NCBI RefSeq assembly: GCF_013359945.1 | Contig: NZ_JABWCS010000211.1 | Coordinates: forward strand, 62,001 to 126,000 | Reading direction: 5' to 3' | Origin: Paenibacillus agri | GTDB lineage: Bacteria; Bacillota; Bacilli; Paenibacillales; Paenibacillaceae | Length of the DNA: 64,000 nucleotides | Part shown: positions 55,369-64,000 of the stretch, piece after piece | Position numbering within the stretch: position 1 is the first letter of the stretch | Layout of the letters: the number at the start of each line of letters is the position of its first letter | Notes under the pieces: generated by a model | The model's database searches: none | What the model was told of the DNA's origin: nothing | The model's input: only the letters and a program-made list of their open reading frames with translations | Made by a program: the position numbers and the translations under genes

Positions 55369-58300
55369 TTATTGATCAGTCTTTTTCTTGAAAAATGATG
55401 CTGTAGAAAGACTAATAAACGCTGGTAAGAATAGGGGCAATAGCAACAGAGCCAGTAAAGCCAAAGCAATAATGACTGCCGTCGCCAACTGCACCAAGGT
55501 TAATACACCTGATGGAATCATAGCGGCAAACGTACCTGAAAGAATAAGCACCGCCGAGAGGATTACCCCACCTGTATGCTTCATGGCTTCATAGATCGCT
55601 TGACGCGGATTTCGATCCTTGTACTCCAGATATCGCATGATCAGGAAGATACTATAATCTACTCCCAAAGCGATGATCATAATAAACGAGAAGAACGGAA
55701 TCGTCCATGTCAGATCCTTATGACTTGTGAAAGCACCGAAGATCCATTCTGTTGCTGCCAATGCCGTAAGATACGCCAGTACCAACGAAATGATCGCCCC
55801 GAGGGGAATCCACAAGGACCGGGTGATAATCACCAGGAAGATGAATATCCCAATGAGCATAATCACTGCTGTCTTTGTAAAATCTCCCGTGGACATCATA
55901 TTGAGATCCTGGTTCTGCGAGGATATTCCCCCAATCCCGTATTCAGCCTTGGCAAATTTGGACTGCTGAAGCAATTGGTCAAATCTGTCCTGAATTTGCT
56001 TTACAGTCTCCATCGCATGCGAGGAATAAGGATCTTCCTTCAGAAGTATGGTCCATTGGGCTTCATGTCTGTCTGAAGACATATACGTATCCAACGACTT
56101 GGTGAACGCTGCTCCCGTACGTACCTCTTCTGGAATAAAGAAGGTTTCGGAGGCGCCTGTTCGTACAACTTCGTTCAAGTAATTGGTTGTGCTCGTCAAT
56201 CCATCAGAGATCTTCTGCAATCCGTTTACACTATCCCCTAGCCCATTTTTCAGCTGCGGAAGGTTGCTTGCTAAATTGCTCAGTCCTTTATTTAACTCCA
56301 CTTGTCCCTGTACGATGCTGCTCATTCCTTCTGCTAGTGCAGGCATCTTCGTTGTAACCTGTTTCTGACCCGCACTGCCTTGAGCAAGTCCATCCTGCAG
56401 TTCGGCAGCACCAGCCTCCAACTGTGTAGAGCCTTGTCTGATCTTATCCTGACCAAGCTGAATTTGCTGGATGCCCTGCTGAACAGTAGCCAATTGACCG
56501 TTCACGGCATTGAACTGTTGGTTTAACTGGTTCATCCCTTGGCTTAGCTTAGCCAATTGTTCAATAAGCGCTGCCGACGTACTTTTCAATACTACAAAGT
56601 CAGAGCTGTTCTTTAATTCACTATTGGACGCTTCCAAGCGTCCTATCGTATCGTTCATACTTTTGGAGGCTGCTATGATGCTATCCAGTGACTTCTTGAT
56701 ATTGTCATACTGTGTGTAGAGCGTATTATATCCCTCTGTAATTTTGGGGAGAGCTGAGCTAATCTTGGTTGTCGACTCATTCAGTTTCGCCAAATTTCCA
56801 TTTAGACTGTGTAAGCCCTGTTTCAATTCCCCTGCGCCAACCGTCCCTTTGTCCAGCCCGGCAGAAATCTTGTTCAGTGCTGTAATAGATTGATTAATTC
56901 CCGCTTGTACCTTCTTGGTCCCAGTAACCAAATCATTTACTTTACTGAATTGATCCAGCGGAACAGTTGCCAGCTTATCCACTGCTCCTGATAATCCATC
57001 CTTAATCGTGCCAATTCCGTCATTCGCTTTTCCAATACCTTCACTTAGCGAGGCGGATTGGTCAGTGGTGTATAGTTCTTTGATTTTCTCGCCATGAGGC
57101 CGGGTCGCGCTAAATACCTTATCTACACCATCAATAGAAGTTAATTGCCCGGTGACCCTGTCGATAAAGACCAAATTGTCTGAAGAATCGAGGTTCTCTC
57201 CTGCCTTCATGACCACCGTTGTAGGGGATGCTTGTCCCGCCGGAAAATGATCATAAACTATATTAATTCCTTTGACGGACGGGTATGAATCCTGGATCTC
57301 GTCCAGCGAGTTGTAGCTCAAATGCCCAGAGTAGAAAAGAGAGATGGGCACCGCAATCACGATCGTAATGAGAATCCCCCAAATGGGGCGTTTTACAGCA
57401 AAGCCTGTGATCCCAGAGATCAGCTTGTTTCCGTTATGTTCACCGGCCGCTTTGGAAGGCCAGAAGCTTAGACGACCGAGAAGTCCCATAAGGATCGGTA
57501 CAATCGTGAACAAGGCTAAGAGCAAGATCCCCACACCAATGCCGACTGCTGACGCTGATTTGAATAATTGGAATTCAGCCAGTCCCAAGCTGCTAAATCC
57601 GATCAGTACCGCTACACCGCTATACAATACGGTCCGCCCAGCGGTTTTGTAGGTATGAATAATCGCTTCCAATGTGGATTCCTGCCGGGACAACTCCTCT
57701 TTGAATCGCATGAATAACAAAATGATATAATCTGTCCCAATCCCGAAAAGGACCAGGATCAAGAAAATTTGCGTAAAACCGGAGAATGGAAAATTTAACT
57801 TATCAACCAACTGGGTAACGGTTCCTAACGAGATTAGAAATGTTATTCCCACGGTAACAAGCGAAATAAGCGGAGTCACCGGTGAGCGGAAGATTAAGAT
57901 CAGAACGACGATAATGAAAACGACCGCAACACCTTCTGTTTTCTTAACACCGGCTTGGGTGGTCTTGACGAAATCCTCCATAATTAGATCAGATCCGGTT
58001 AGATAATGTTCCACCCTTACTGGTTCCAATTTGTCCATCAGAAGATTTCTGATCTCTTCTTTCGAGCGGTTGCCTATATCTACTGTAACCACAGCAAGAG
58101 CCGTAGTTCCGTCTTTAGAGCGAAGCTGCTCTTTCATATCCTCATTGTCTGGGGACAAAATGGAACGAATGCCTAAGTCCGCTTTCTGCTGCTCCAGCTT
58201 TTGAATTCCTGACCCAATCTGATTCATCTGCTTTGTATTCAGCTTATCCTTACTATGAAAAACTGCGACGACCGACATTTCATTCGCATTCTCTGCTTTT

Positions 58301-58476
58301 CCACTCAACTCGTGAATCAACCGTTCCGCTTGCCTCGAAGAGTATCTCTCTGGAACACCGGCCTGACCTTTTTCACGAACAAGCTGCTCCATATCCGGCA
58401 TAAAATGAATCAACAAGGCTGCAGCGACAATCCAAATCGCCACAATGGGCCATTTCCATTTCAATATCAGTTTCAT
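55369..58476 (-). CDS. MMPL-family (RND superfamily) transporter
   Basis: This 1035-residue membrane protein has the MMPL plan: one span, an extracellular loop, a block of five or six spans (about 180-370), a long central extracellular part (about 400-800) and a second block (about 850-1030). The central part is rich in heptad-like repeats with many GL(S)xGxxxL units, a YhgE/Pip-like coiled stalk. Asp-Tyr charged pairs in the spans (GIGTDYIILLF, ALGVDYSIFLIM) mark proton coupling. It probably exports lipids or antimicrobials. It lies 19 bases after the quinone reductase gene; both are likely controlled by ArsR at 59725. Confidence 0.93.
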   Translation of the reverse strand: MKLILKWKWPIVAIWIVAAALLIHFMPDMEQLVREKGQAGVPERYSSRQAERLIHELSGKAENANEMSVVAVFHSKDKLNTKQMNQIGSGIQKLEQQKADLGIRSILSPDNEDMKEQLRSKDGTTALAVVTVDIGNRSKEEIRNLLMDKLEPVRVEHYLTGSDLIMEDFVKTTQAGVKKTEGVAVVFIIVVLILIFRSPVTPLISLVTVGITFLISLGTVTQLVDKLNFPFSGFTQIFLILVLFGIGTDYIILLFMRFKEELSRQESTLEAIIHTYKTAGRTVLYSGVAVLIGFSSLGLAEFQLFKSASAVGIGVGILLLALFTIVPILMGLLGRLSFWPSKAAGEHNGNKLISGITGFAVKRPIWGILITIVIAVPISLFYSGHLSYNSLDEIQDSYPSVKGINIVYDHFPAGQASPTTVVMKAGENLDSSDNLVFIDRVTGQLTSIDGVDKVFSATRPHGEKIKELYTTDQSASLSEGIGKANDGIGTIKDGLSGAVDKLATVPLDQFSKVNDLVTGTKKVQAGINQSITALNKISAGLDKGTVGAGELKQGLHSLNGNLAKLNESTTKISSALPKITEGYNTLYTQYDNIKKSLDSIIAASKSMNDTIGRLEASNSELKNSSDFVVLKSTSAALIEQLAKLSQGMNQLNQQFNAVNGQLATVQQGIQQIQLGQDKIRQGSTQLEAGAAELQDGLAQGSAGQKQVTTKMPALAEGMSSIVQGQVELNKGLSNLASNLPQLKNGLGDSVNGLQKISDGLTSTTNYLNEVVRTGASETFFIPEEVRTGAAFTKSLDTYMSSDRHEAQWTILLKEDPYSSHAMETVKQIQDRFDQLLQQSKFAKAEYGIGGISSQNQDLNMMSTGDFTKTAVIMLIGIFIFLVIITRSLWIPLGAIISLVLAYLTALAATEWIFGAFTSHKDLTWTIPFFSFIMIIALGVDYSIFLIMRYLEYKDRNPRQAIYEAMKHTGGVILSAVLILSGTFAAMIPSGVLTLVQLATAVIIALALLALLLLPLFLPAFISLSTASFFKKKTDQ

Positions 58477-58495
58477 TTAAAGTCTCCCTTTGTGA

Positions 58496-59497
58496 TCACT
58501 TTATTTTGACGACAACTTTTCCTTTGGCACTTCCACCCTCCAGATATTTCAAGGCTTGCGCGGCATTTTTAAAATCAAACACCTTATCAATCACCGGCTT
58601 AATGTGGCCTTCTTCAATGAATTCCTTAATGATCTTTAATTGCGCACCGCTTGGTTTCATAAAAAGAAAATGATAACTACTCTGCGTTTTCTTCTCGAGC
58701 GCGGTAAGCTTATGACTGGCGATGGATAAAAGGGTCGTCTTCATCCAGCCTAGCTGCGCTTCTTTTCCAAATCTTGCGTTAGGCAGACCGGAGACGGAAA
58801 CTATTTTCCCATGTGGCTTCAGAATCTGGAATGATTTCTCCAAGGCTTCGCCGCCCAAGGTGTCATACACAGCATCGTATCCTGTGAGCAGTTCTTCAAA
58901 ATTCTCTTTCTTATAATTGATAATCTGATCGGCACCCATTAATTTAACCAATTCATATCCCTTATCACTGGCTGTGGTAGCGACAAAAGCACCCATTAAT
59001 TTAGCTAGTTGGATGGCAAAGGTACCTACACCGCCAGCTCCAGCGTGGATCAAGATTTTCTGCCCTTTTTGCAGCTTCAAAACATCATGAAAAGCTTGAT
59101 ACGTCGTAAGTCCGACCAGTGGTATAGAGGCTGCTTCTACAAAATTCAGGTTCCGTGGCTTTAATGAGATATCATCCTGATGAACCGCAATATATTCAGC
59201 TAATGTCCCAACTCTGCCTTTGCGCGGTCTCCCGTACACCTCATCACCGGATTTGTAGTCTTTCACCCGGCTGCCAACTTTAGTGATCACACCCGCAAAA
59301 TCATTGCCCAAAATTAAAGGCATATCATACTTGAGCAGGAATTTTGCCTTTCCCTCTTTTACTTTAAAGTCGATAGGATTCAGGCTGGCTGCGTGAATTT
59401 CAACCAGTACATCATCTTCTCCAATTTCAGGCACGGGTCTGTCTTTCATCAATAAGGGTGCATCTTTACCGTATTTCTCAATCAACATAGCTTTCAT
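58496..59497 (-). CDS. NADP-dependent oxidoreductase (zinc-independent MDR family)
   Basis: This 333-residue cytoplasmic enzyme resembles quinone oxidoreductase/enoyl reductase members of the medium-chain reductase family. Marks are HAASLNPIDFKVKEG, LGNDFAGVI, and the nucleotide-binding HAGAGGVGTFAIQLAK. Structural zinc cysteines are missing. It likely reduces a quinone or unsaturated carbonyl using NADPH. The ATG at 59497 has GGGAG eight bases ahead. First gene of the operon with the MMPL exporter. Confidence 0.88.
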   Translation of the reverse strand: MKAMLIEKYGKDAPLLMKDRPVPEIGEDDVLVEIHAASLNPIDFKVKEGKAKFLLKYDMPLILGNDFAGVITKVGSRVKDYKSGDEVYGRPRKGRVGTLAEYIAVHQDDISLKPRNLNFVEAASIPLVGLTTYQAFHDVLKLQKGQKILIHAGAGGVGTFAIQLAKLMGAFVATTASDKGYELVKLMGADQIINYKKENFEELLTGYDAVYDTLGGEALEKSFQILKPHGKIVSVSGLPNARFGKEAQLGWMKTTLLSIASHKLTALEKKTQSSYHFLFMKPSGAQLKIIKEFIEEGHIKPVIDKVFDFKNAAQALKYLEGGSAKGKVVVKIK

Positions 59498-59515
59498 TTC
59501 AATCACTCCCATTAA

Positions 59516-59683
59516 GATCATTAGTTTAAACAAACGAACGGATAGTGCATCAGATATAGTTTTGGCAACGGAGTTTTGCTGTATGCTATATACGCTCCCC
59601 CTAACTAACGGTCTACTGCTTTTTATATAAAAATGATCATGACTTTCCGTTATGTCATCAGTTAATGATCATTAGTTTAAACA
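59516..59683. promoter_or_regulatory. Repeated operator-like motifs ahead of the reductase-MMPL operon
   Basis: The 17-base sequence GATCATTAGTTTAAACA occurs twice, at 59516-59532 and 59667-59683, the second preceded by a perfect TAATGATCATTA palindrome. Each contains GTTTAAAC. They are candidate ArsR sites flanking the promoter. A related GTTTA...TAAAC dyad lies at 60077-60092 ahead of the arsR gene itself. Confidence 0.6.
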
Positions 59684-59724
59684 TATGGACCTATTATGCA
59701 AGAAAAACACACTTAAATCAATAA

Positions 59725-60051
59725 CTAATTATTAAGGTGTGCGCACTGGGTTTCAATGGCCTCAATTAATGATTTGAGTTGCTCTAATGGTTTGCGAACA
59801 GTCAGGATATAATGATTTTCCACACTCTTTTTCTCAAAGCTAACATAGCCAGACTGCTTCAACACCTTCAAATGATGGGAAACGGCAGGTCTGGACAAAT
59901 TGATATGCTCCGCTATAGTGTTAACATTAAGCCCCATTTTATGCTGTGCAAGCAGTAAAATGATTGCCTGACGCTTCTCATCTGTCAGCACATCCAGCAA
60001 AGGAATACATTCTTTAAACTGTTCCACAATATGCTCAGTCTCCTGGCACAT
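59725..60051 (-). CDS. ArsR-family regulator
   Basis: This 108-residue winged-helix protein has recognition region NTIAEHINLSRPAVSHHLKVLKQSG (about 40-65). It lacks the CxC metal motif of arsenic sensors, so it probably senses a non-metal signal such as redox. It lies directly upstream of the quinone reductase/MMPL operon in the same direction and should control it and itself through the repeated GTTTAAAC/GTTTA motifs. Confidence 0.9.
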   Translation of the reverse strand: MCQETEHIVEQFKECIPLLDVLTDEKRQAIILLLAQHKMGLNVNTIAEHINLSRPAVSHHLKVLKQSGYVSFEKKSVENHYILTVRKPLEQLKSLIEAIETQCAHLNN

Positions 60052-60195
60052 ACCACTCCCTCCCTTTCGTTTATCCGTTTAATTACATAAACATATTATA
60101 AACATCTTCTTGATAAAATCAAGCGCAATCTTGAGGCGGAAAGACGCTTACTATTTTCTTAGGAGTCTATAAAATAAAAAGATATATAAAATTTT

Positions 60196-60579
60196 TCATT
60201 TTAAAAAAGTCTTTACAATAGAAAAACCAAATAAAAATGGAATGAGAGAATAACCATTGTAATTAAATAACACATTATAGAATGGCACCACTGGTACTCC
60301 GAAATAAAAGATAAGGAACGGATAGATTGTTGCTAAGAAACTTATTAGAAGTACAACTAATTGAGATGAATTCACTGTAACCGATTTAGGGAAACCCTTA
60401 TACAAAGCAAAATAAATACCAATTAGAATCGGAATTGTTCCCCAAGGCCACAAATTGTAGGAAAGATTAAATGTGTGTTTATATTTAGTATCAAAGTAAA
60501 GGAAAGATCTATTCGCTAAATAGAGCAGAAGAAGAAACCCTACAGTCCAGAAAAAAGAATATGAATAGCGTTTTAGCAT
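60196..60579 (-). CDS. Small membrane protein, unknown
   Basis: This protein of 127 residues has three to four hydrophobic segments and aromatic-rich loops (YNLWPWGTIPIL; FNYNGYSLIPFLFG). I do not recognise the family. The ATG at 60579 is five to six bases after GGAGGTG; a longer frame upstream has no ribosome site. AT-rich surroundings and isolation suggest an accessory gene. Confidence 0.65.
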   Translation of the reverse strand: MLKRYSYSFFWTVGFLLLLYLANRSFLYFDTKYKHTFNLSYNLWPWGTIPILIGIYFALYKGFPKSVTVNSSQLVVLLISFLATIYPFLIFYFGVPVVPFYNVLFNYNGYSLIPFLFGFSIVKTFLK

Positions 60580-60715
60580 CAGAGCACCTCCGCATTCAAG
60601 ATATACGATCCCCATAAAATATATGCGAAAACCATATCTATAATTTACCATAAGTTTCACTTTCCGTGAAATCAACCTTGGCGACCACGGTTTTAGTATC
60701 CACTGAGAGAAACAA

Positions 60716-60742
60716 ACGCCCGTTTCCTAGGAAAACAGGCGT
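60716..60742. terminator. Terminator of the HxlR gene
   Basis: Hairpin ACGCCTGTTTTCC / GGAAACGGGCGT on the minus strand followed by TTGTTTCTC; moderate T-tract. Confidence 0.65.
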
Positions 60743-60748
60743 AACGAC

Positions 60749-61105
60749 TCAATATTTCCATTGCTCAAGCAAGTCTTTATTTCCATGGATATGTTCTAAA
60801 TGATTCTCACCCCACAAACAGAAGTGATCCAAGATCGTCTTCAAACTCAAGCCATATTCAGTAAGCTCGTATTCTACCCGAAGCGGAATTTCGTTGTACA
60901 TATGACGATTAATCACTTTGTCCCGTTCCAATTCCCGCAGCTGTTTGGTTAGCATTCTTTGCGTGATTTCAGGCATTAAACTCCGTAATTCATTCGTCCG
61001 TTTCTTCCCATTGGTTAAATGATACAGGATAACCCCCTTCCACTTTCCCCCAATTACTTCCAGAGTAACCTCCACGCCAATCATATATTTCTTTTGCTTA
61101 TTCAT
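60749..61105 (-). CDS. HxlR-family regulator
   Basis: This 118-residue winged-helix protein has LEVIGGKWKGVILYHL, then NELRSLMPEITQRMLTKQLRELE and a YELTEYG motif, all typical of HxlR/YodB-type regulators, which sense quinones, aldehydes or electrophiles. The usual N-terminal cysteine of the sensor type is absent. It is divergent from the decayed luciferase-like gene and the quinone reductase at 61887, which it may control. Confidence 0.9.
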   Translation of the reverse strand: MNKQKKYMIGVEVTLEVIGGKWKGVILYHLTNGKKRTNELRSLMPEITQRMLTKQLRELERDKVINRHMYNEIPLRVEYELTEYGLSLKTILDHFCLWGENHLEHIHGNKDLLEQWKY

Positions 61106-61277
61106 ATCTAAATCCTCCTAATTTGCATCAAAATTAAATAATAATTAAAGGTTCAAAAAAGACTATAGATACCTTTTATGTTCCTATAGAACAATATAGT
61201 GCCTACTTCCTATTTCGACATCCATACTACATAATAGCATTCAGACAAGGATTAACAAATAGAGAGGAGGGCACAAC

Positions 61278-61862
61278 TTGATTCAATTAAGTATTCTTGA
61301 TCAATCGCCCGTTGCTGAACAACCAACACAAGCAGAGGCCTTTCAAAATACAATCAAGCTTGCCCAAGAAGCTGACAAACTTGGCTATACCCGATTCTGG
61401 GTATCTGAGCACCATAATACACCCAGCCTGACCGGTTTTTCTCCTGAAGTTCTCGTTTCCCACCTGGCGGCCAAGACAGAGCGGATTAGAATCGGCTCCG
61501 GCGGAATTATGCTGCCTCACTATAGCGCTTATAAAGCGGCAGAAAATTCCAATTTACTGGAAGCACTTGCTCCAGGAAGAATTGATATGGGTATCGGCAG
61601 AGCACCTGGAGGGGCACCACTATCTACGCTCGCATTGCAAGACGGCCAAGCTCGAAAATAACAGCCGATTCCCCGTGCAAGTGGACGAATTACTGGCTTA
61701 TACGCATGGAGAGCTGCCGGAAGGGCATCGATTTCAGGGATTGCATGCCACGCCGAGATTAACAATTTCGTAGACGAATTTATGCTTGTATCTTTGACGC
61801 CTGATTAAGAACAAAAAATCGAAGGTTACCGGTTACTAGCCGAAGTCTTTAATCTCAACTAA
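61278..61862 (+). pseudogene. Decayed LLM-class flavin-dependent oxidoreductase
   Basis: The first 127 codons are intact (LSILDQSPVAEQ; YTRFWVSEHHN; GRIDMGIGRAPGG) after a TTG start with GGAGGG. Then the frame shifts near 61655, continues in another frame (FPVQVDELLAYTHGELPEGHRF), shifts again near 61765 and ends with a segment (FVDEFMLVSLTPD-stop-EQKIEGYRLLAEVF) that matches the family's C-terminus. About 430 bases of the middle are missing compared with full-length relatives of about 335 residues. It cannot make an active enzyme. Confidence 0.85.
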
Positions 61863-61886
61863 CTTACAAAATGGAGGAATTATATA

Positions 61887-62492
61887 ATGAAAGTACTAGT
61901 GGTAGTAACTCACCCCAGACAAGATTCATTAACGGGAAGTGTCACGAAAGAATTGGTAAAAGGATTAACGGAAGCTGGGCATGAATACGAGATTGCGGAT
62001 TTGTATGCAGAAGGCTTTGACCCTCTCCTTCATCCAGCTGATGAGCCGGACTGGGACAATCCGAATAAAATATATACGGAAGAAGTACTGCGGGAAATGA
62101 AGCGCATCCGAAACAATGATGCCATTCTATTCGTCTTCCCATTGTGGTGGTTTGGCGTACCTGCCATGCTGAAGGGCTATATCGACCGGGTATGGAATAA
62201 TGGATTTGCCTACGGACAAGATAGTGTTACAGGCGAAAGGTACCGTTTACCGGTAGAAAAAATAGGTTGGGTGTCGTTAGTTGGAGGAACACAGCCGCAT
62301 TTCGAGAAACACGGTCATGATGTTGCAATAAATAGAGAATTGACCTACTTGGTGGATTACGTTGGAGTTAAAGAAGCAGCTGTTGACTACTTGTATGAGA
62401 CCATTGAGAAATTCCCTGACGATCCCGAAAAAGAGAATAGACATTACGACGCTATCTTAAATGAAGCTTATCGTATTGGCCAACAATTTTAA
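61887..62492 (+). CDS. NAD(P)H:quinone reductase, flavodoxin-like fold
   Basis: This 201-residue cytoplasmic flavoprotein has VVTHPRQDSLTGSVT (phosphate loop) and VFPLWWFGVPAMLKGYIDRVW, the pattern of NQO/MdaB-type reductases. It reduces quinones or azo/nitro compounds by two electrons. It lies 24 bases after the decayed LLM gene and is divergent from HxlR, which commonly controls such genes. SD GGAGG. Confidence 0.92.
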   Translation: MKVLVVVTHPRQDSLTGSVTKELVKGLTEAGHEYEIADLYAEGFDPLLHPADEPDWDNPNKIYTEEVLREMKRIRNNDAILFVFPLWWFGVPAMLKGYIDRVWNNGFAYGQDSVTGERYRLPVEKIGWVSLVGGTQPHFEKHGHDVAINRELTYLVDYVGVKEAAVDYLYETIEKFPDDPEKENRHYDAILNEAYRIGQQF

Positions 62493-62499
62493 TTTACTA

Positions 62500-62529
62500 A
62501 GCCCGTTAGAGAACTTCCTCTAACGGGCT
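62500..62529 (+). terminator. Terminator of the quinone reductase gene
   Basis: Perfect 12-bp stem AGCCCGTTAGAG / CTCTAACGGGCT followed by GTTTGTTC, eight bases past the stop. Confidence 0.85.
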
Positions 62530-62680
62530 GTTTGTTCATCATTATGACATCGACATTAGCGACTTAAAATAGATTGCGCAGCAATTTTAGAATCTAATAT
62601 CTGACCATATTGGTTCAAAGCAGGTTATCGTTATATACTACAGATTAGGATGCGAACACCTATTATTTTTGGAGGAATGG

Positions 62681-63328
62681 ATGATGACAACGATACTGTT
62701 CCAAGGCGATTCCATTACAGATGGATCAAGAGGCCGCAGTGATGATCCCAATCATATTTTGGGACACAGCTATGTGTATCTGATTGGTTCTAAGCTTGGT
62801 CACGATCTGGCTGAGAAACAGCCTTTAATTATCAATCGTGGAATCAGCGGCAACCGTGTTTCGGATTTATATGCTCGCTGGAATGAGGATGCCATCGCAC
62901 TGAAGCCTGCTGTGATTAGCATTTTAATTGGGGCCAATGACGCTTGGAGATCGATGGATGGTGAACCTAGTGGAGTCACGGACCGTTTTGGTCGCGCTTA
63001 CAAGATCCTTCTTGAAGAAACCAGAGAAGTGCTCCCGGACACCAAATTAATTTTGCTAGAACCATTTATATTAAAAACAGGTGCAACAGAAGATCGTTGG
63101 GATCAATGGCAAGAACGAATCCAGCTGTATCAAAAAATAACAAAGGAATTAGCATCAGAGTTCGGTGCAATATTTGTGCCTCTGCAAGCTGCATTTAATG
63201 AAGCATGCCGGCGTGCTGAAGCTGCTTATTGGATTTGGGATGGCGTCCATCCAACCAGTGCCGGTCAGCAGATCATTGCCGAGCAATGGTTATCTACCGT
63301 TCAGAACAGCAAACTAGCTCTCCTCTAA
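62681..63328 (+). CDS. SGNH/GDSL hydrolase
   Basis: This 215-residue cytoplasmic esterase-like enzyme has block I FQGDSITDGSRG (Ser), block II NRGISGNRVSDL, block III IGANDAW and block V WDGVHPTSAGQ (Asp and His). It likely removes acyl groups from sugars or lipids. The ATG at 62681 is five bases and a second at 62684 eight bases after GGAGG; either may be used. A single-gene unit. Confidence 0.92.
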   Translation: MMTTILFQGDSITDGSRGRSDDPNHILGHSYVYLIGSKLGHDLAEKQPLIINRGISGNRVSDLYARWNEDAIALKPAVISILIGANDAWRSMDGEPSGVTDRFGRAYKILLEETREVLPDTKLILLEPFILKTGATEDRWDQWQERIQLYQKITKELASEFGAIFVPLQAAFNEACRRAEAAYWIWDGVHPTSAGQQIIAEQWLSTVQNSKLALL

Positions 63329-63343
63329 TCGATAAAAATGATG

Positions 63344-63373
63344 AAGACCCGAAGATTACTCTTCGGGTCTTCT
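63344..63373. terminator. Bidirectional terminator
   Basis: Perfect 13-bp stem GAAGACCCGAAGA / TCTTCGGGTCTTC, loop TTAC, between the convergent SGNH and small-protein genes; T-poor tails. Confidence 0.8.
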
Positions 63374-63425
63374 CTACCTCATGGAGTCAGGACTCCATGA
63401 TTTCCGATGTATAGTGGGGAAAATT

Positions 63426-63905
63426 TTAATATCCCATATCCTTTAATATTTTAGATAACGTACGCAGACGCTCACCGATCATCTCATCGTCATCACTTAA
63501 CGCTTGGCTGAACAGCTTAATATCTTCATTAATTCGCTCATTGTCCGTACATACCGACACCGTCATGGCATCCCCTTGCAGGCCAACCCGGTCGATCACG
63601 GGCTGCTCGGGATCATACAAATTCTCATATCGATAGGCTTCGCGGAAATGCTCCAACGACCGGCAGATCAGAATGGATAAGTCAAGAACGCGGTGAAGCG
63701 GTAGTTCTTCTGATTGCCTGGACCATTTTTCGCCCGTATATCTCCATACTTTAGCCGAAATATCGACCTTTCCTCGATCGTTCCACTGGGCTAGTCCCAG
63801 GGAAAGACCTTTCGCGTCAGTGTTACCCGCCATCCGGCCGTCAACCTTCTCATAATTCTCCGATACGACAACAGGTTTATGTTTTAACGTTGTAGGTATT
63901 TTCAT
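63426..63905 (-). CDS. Conserved small protein, possibly DUF6530
   Basis: This 159-residue soluble protein shows no signal or span. N-terminal KHKPVVVSENYEKVDGRMAGNTDAKGLSLG and an acidic helical middle fit a family I recall as DUF6530, but I am not sure. No known role. It ends near the convergent terminator at 63344. The segment 63906-64000 upstream holds AT-rich, promoter-like sequence and no recognisable gene. Confidence 0.7.
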   Translation of the reverse strand: MKIPTTLKHKPVVVSENYEKVDGRMAGNTDAKGLSLGLAQWNDRGKVDISAKVWRYTGEKWSRQSEELPLHRVLDLSILICRSLEHFREAYRYENLYDPEQPVIDRVGLQGDAMTVSVCTDNERINEDIKLFSQALSDDDEMIGERLRTLSKILKDMGY

Positions 63906-64000
63906 TATAATTCCCTCATTCCATTTACCTATTTACTAATTTAGTAAACGACGGTTTCATCTTATCTTTAATTTCACCGTTAGTCAAATCGGTCTTTAGA

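Overview
The window looks like chromosomal DNA of a Paenibacillus or close relative (Bacillota). The evidence is moderate GC, strong GGAGG-type ribosome binding sites with frequent TTG and GTG starts, many TetR/LacI/ArsR/HxlR regulators, large ABC-sugar loci and a DUF5696-YIP1-NHL gene set of the kind seen in that genus. Most genes are on the minus strand. No rRNA, tRNA, phage or CRISPR was seen.

Layout. 1-1.1 kb is non-coding: a nested palindromic repeat and an unusual tandem array built from ~11-base monomers in a ~125-base higher-order unit. 1.1-7.8 kb holds an AbrB-type membrane protein coupled to an MBL hydrolase, a divergent TetR, and a drug-handling group: TetR, a TetX-like flavin monooxygenase and a DHA2 efflux pump. 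The last two promoters share the same 31-bp operator layout. 7.9-14.5 kb has an aldehyde dehydrogenase, an orphan osmolyte-type binding lipoprotein, a flavin-dependent monooxygenase behind a probable attenuator, and a Crp/nucleoside phosphorylase/PnuC operon that looks like nicotinamide riboside salvage.

14.8-24.5 kb is one compact ten-gene operon: an ABC importer (ATPase, permease, binding lipoprotein), a RutA-like monooxygenase, a RutB-like amidohydrolase, an M20 hydrolase, two flavin reductases, a TetR with an unexplained extra C-terminal domain, and an MFS exporter. It reads as import and oxidative ring opening of an N-heterocycle or cyclic amide. It resembles the Rut uracil pathway but is not the same set. 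It is the best candidate here for an undescribed system.

25-44.5 kb is an alpha-galactoside or complex-glycan locus: a secreted clan GH-D glycosidase with a disrupted start, two pairs of ABC sugar permeases flanking DUF5696, YIP1 and NHL/TPR genes, two solute-binding proteins (one a 979-residue fusion), a LacI regulator and a divergent GH36 alpha-galactosidase. CcpA cre sites lie at both ends of the control region.

44.7-50.8 kb is a pentose-phosphate operon (zwf, tal, pgi, gndA) with a divergent LysR regulator. 51-52.5 kb is an IMP dehydrogenase of the unusual Tritrichomonas foetus type. 52.6-64 kb is a mixed region: alpha/beta hydrolase, a MarR-acetyltransferase remnant, DUF4062, DUF1450, an ArsR-controlled quinone reductase/MMPL pair, HxlR, a decayed luciferase-like gene, a quinone reductase, an SGNH hydrolase and a small conserved protein.

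Two families of short non-coding repeats recur: a ~187-base nested palindrome (254-441 and 55083-55269) and a ~256-base MITE-like element with terminal inverted repeats (9483-9737 and 27719-27976, plus fragments).
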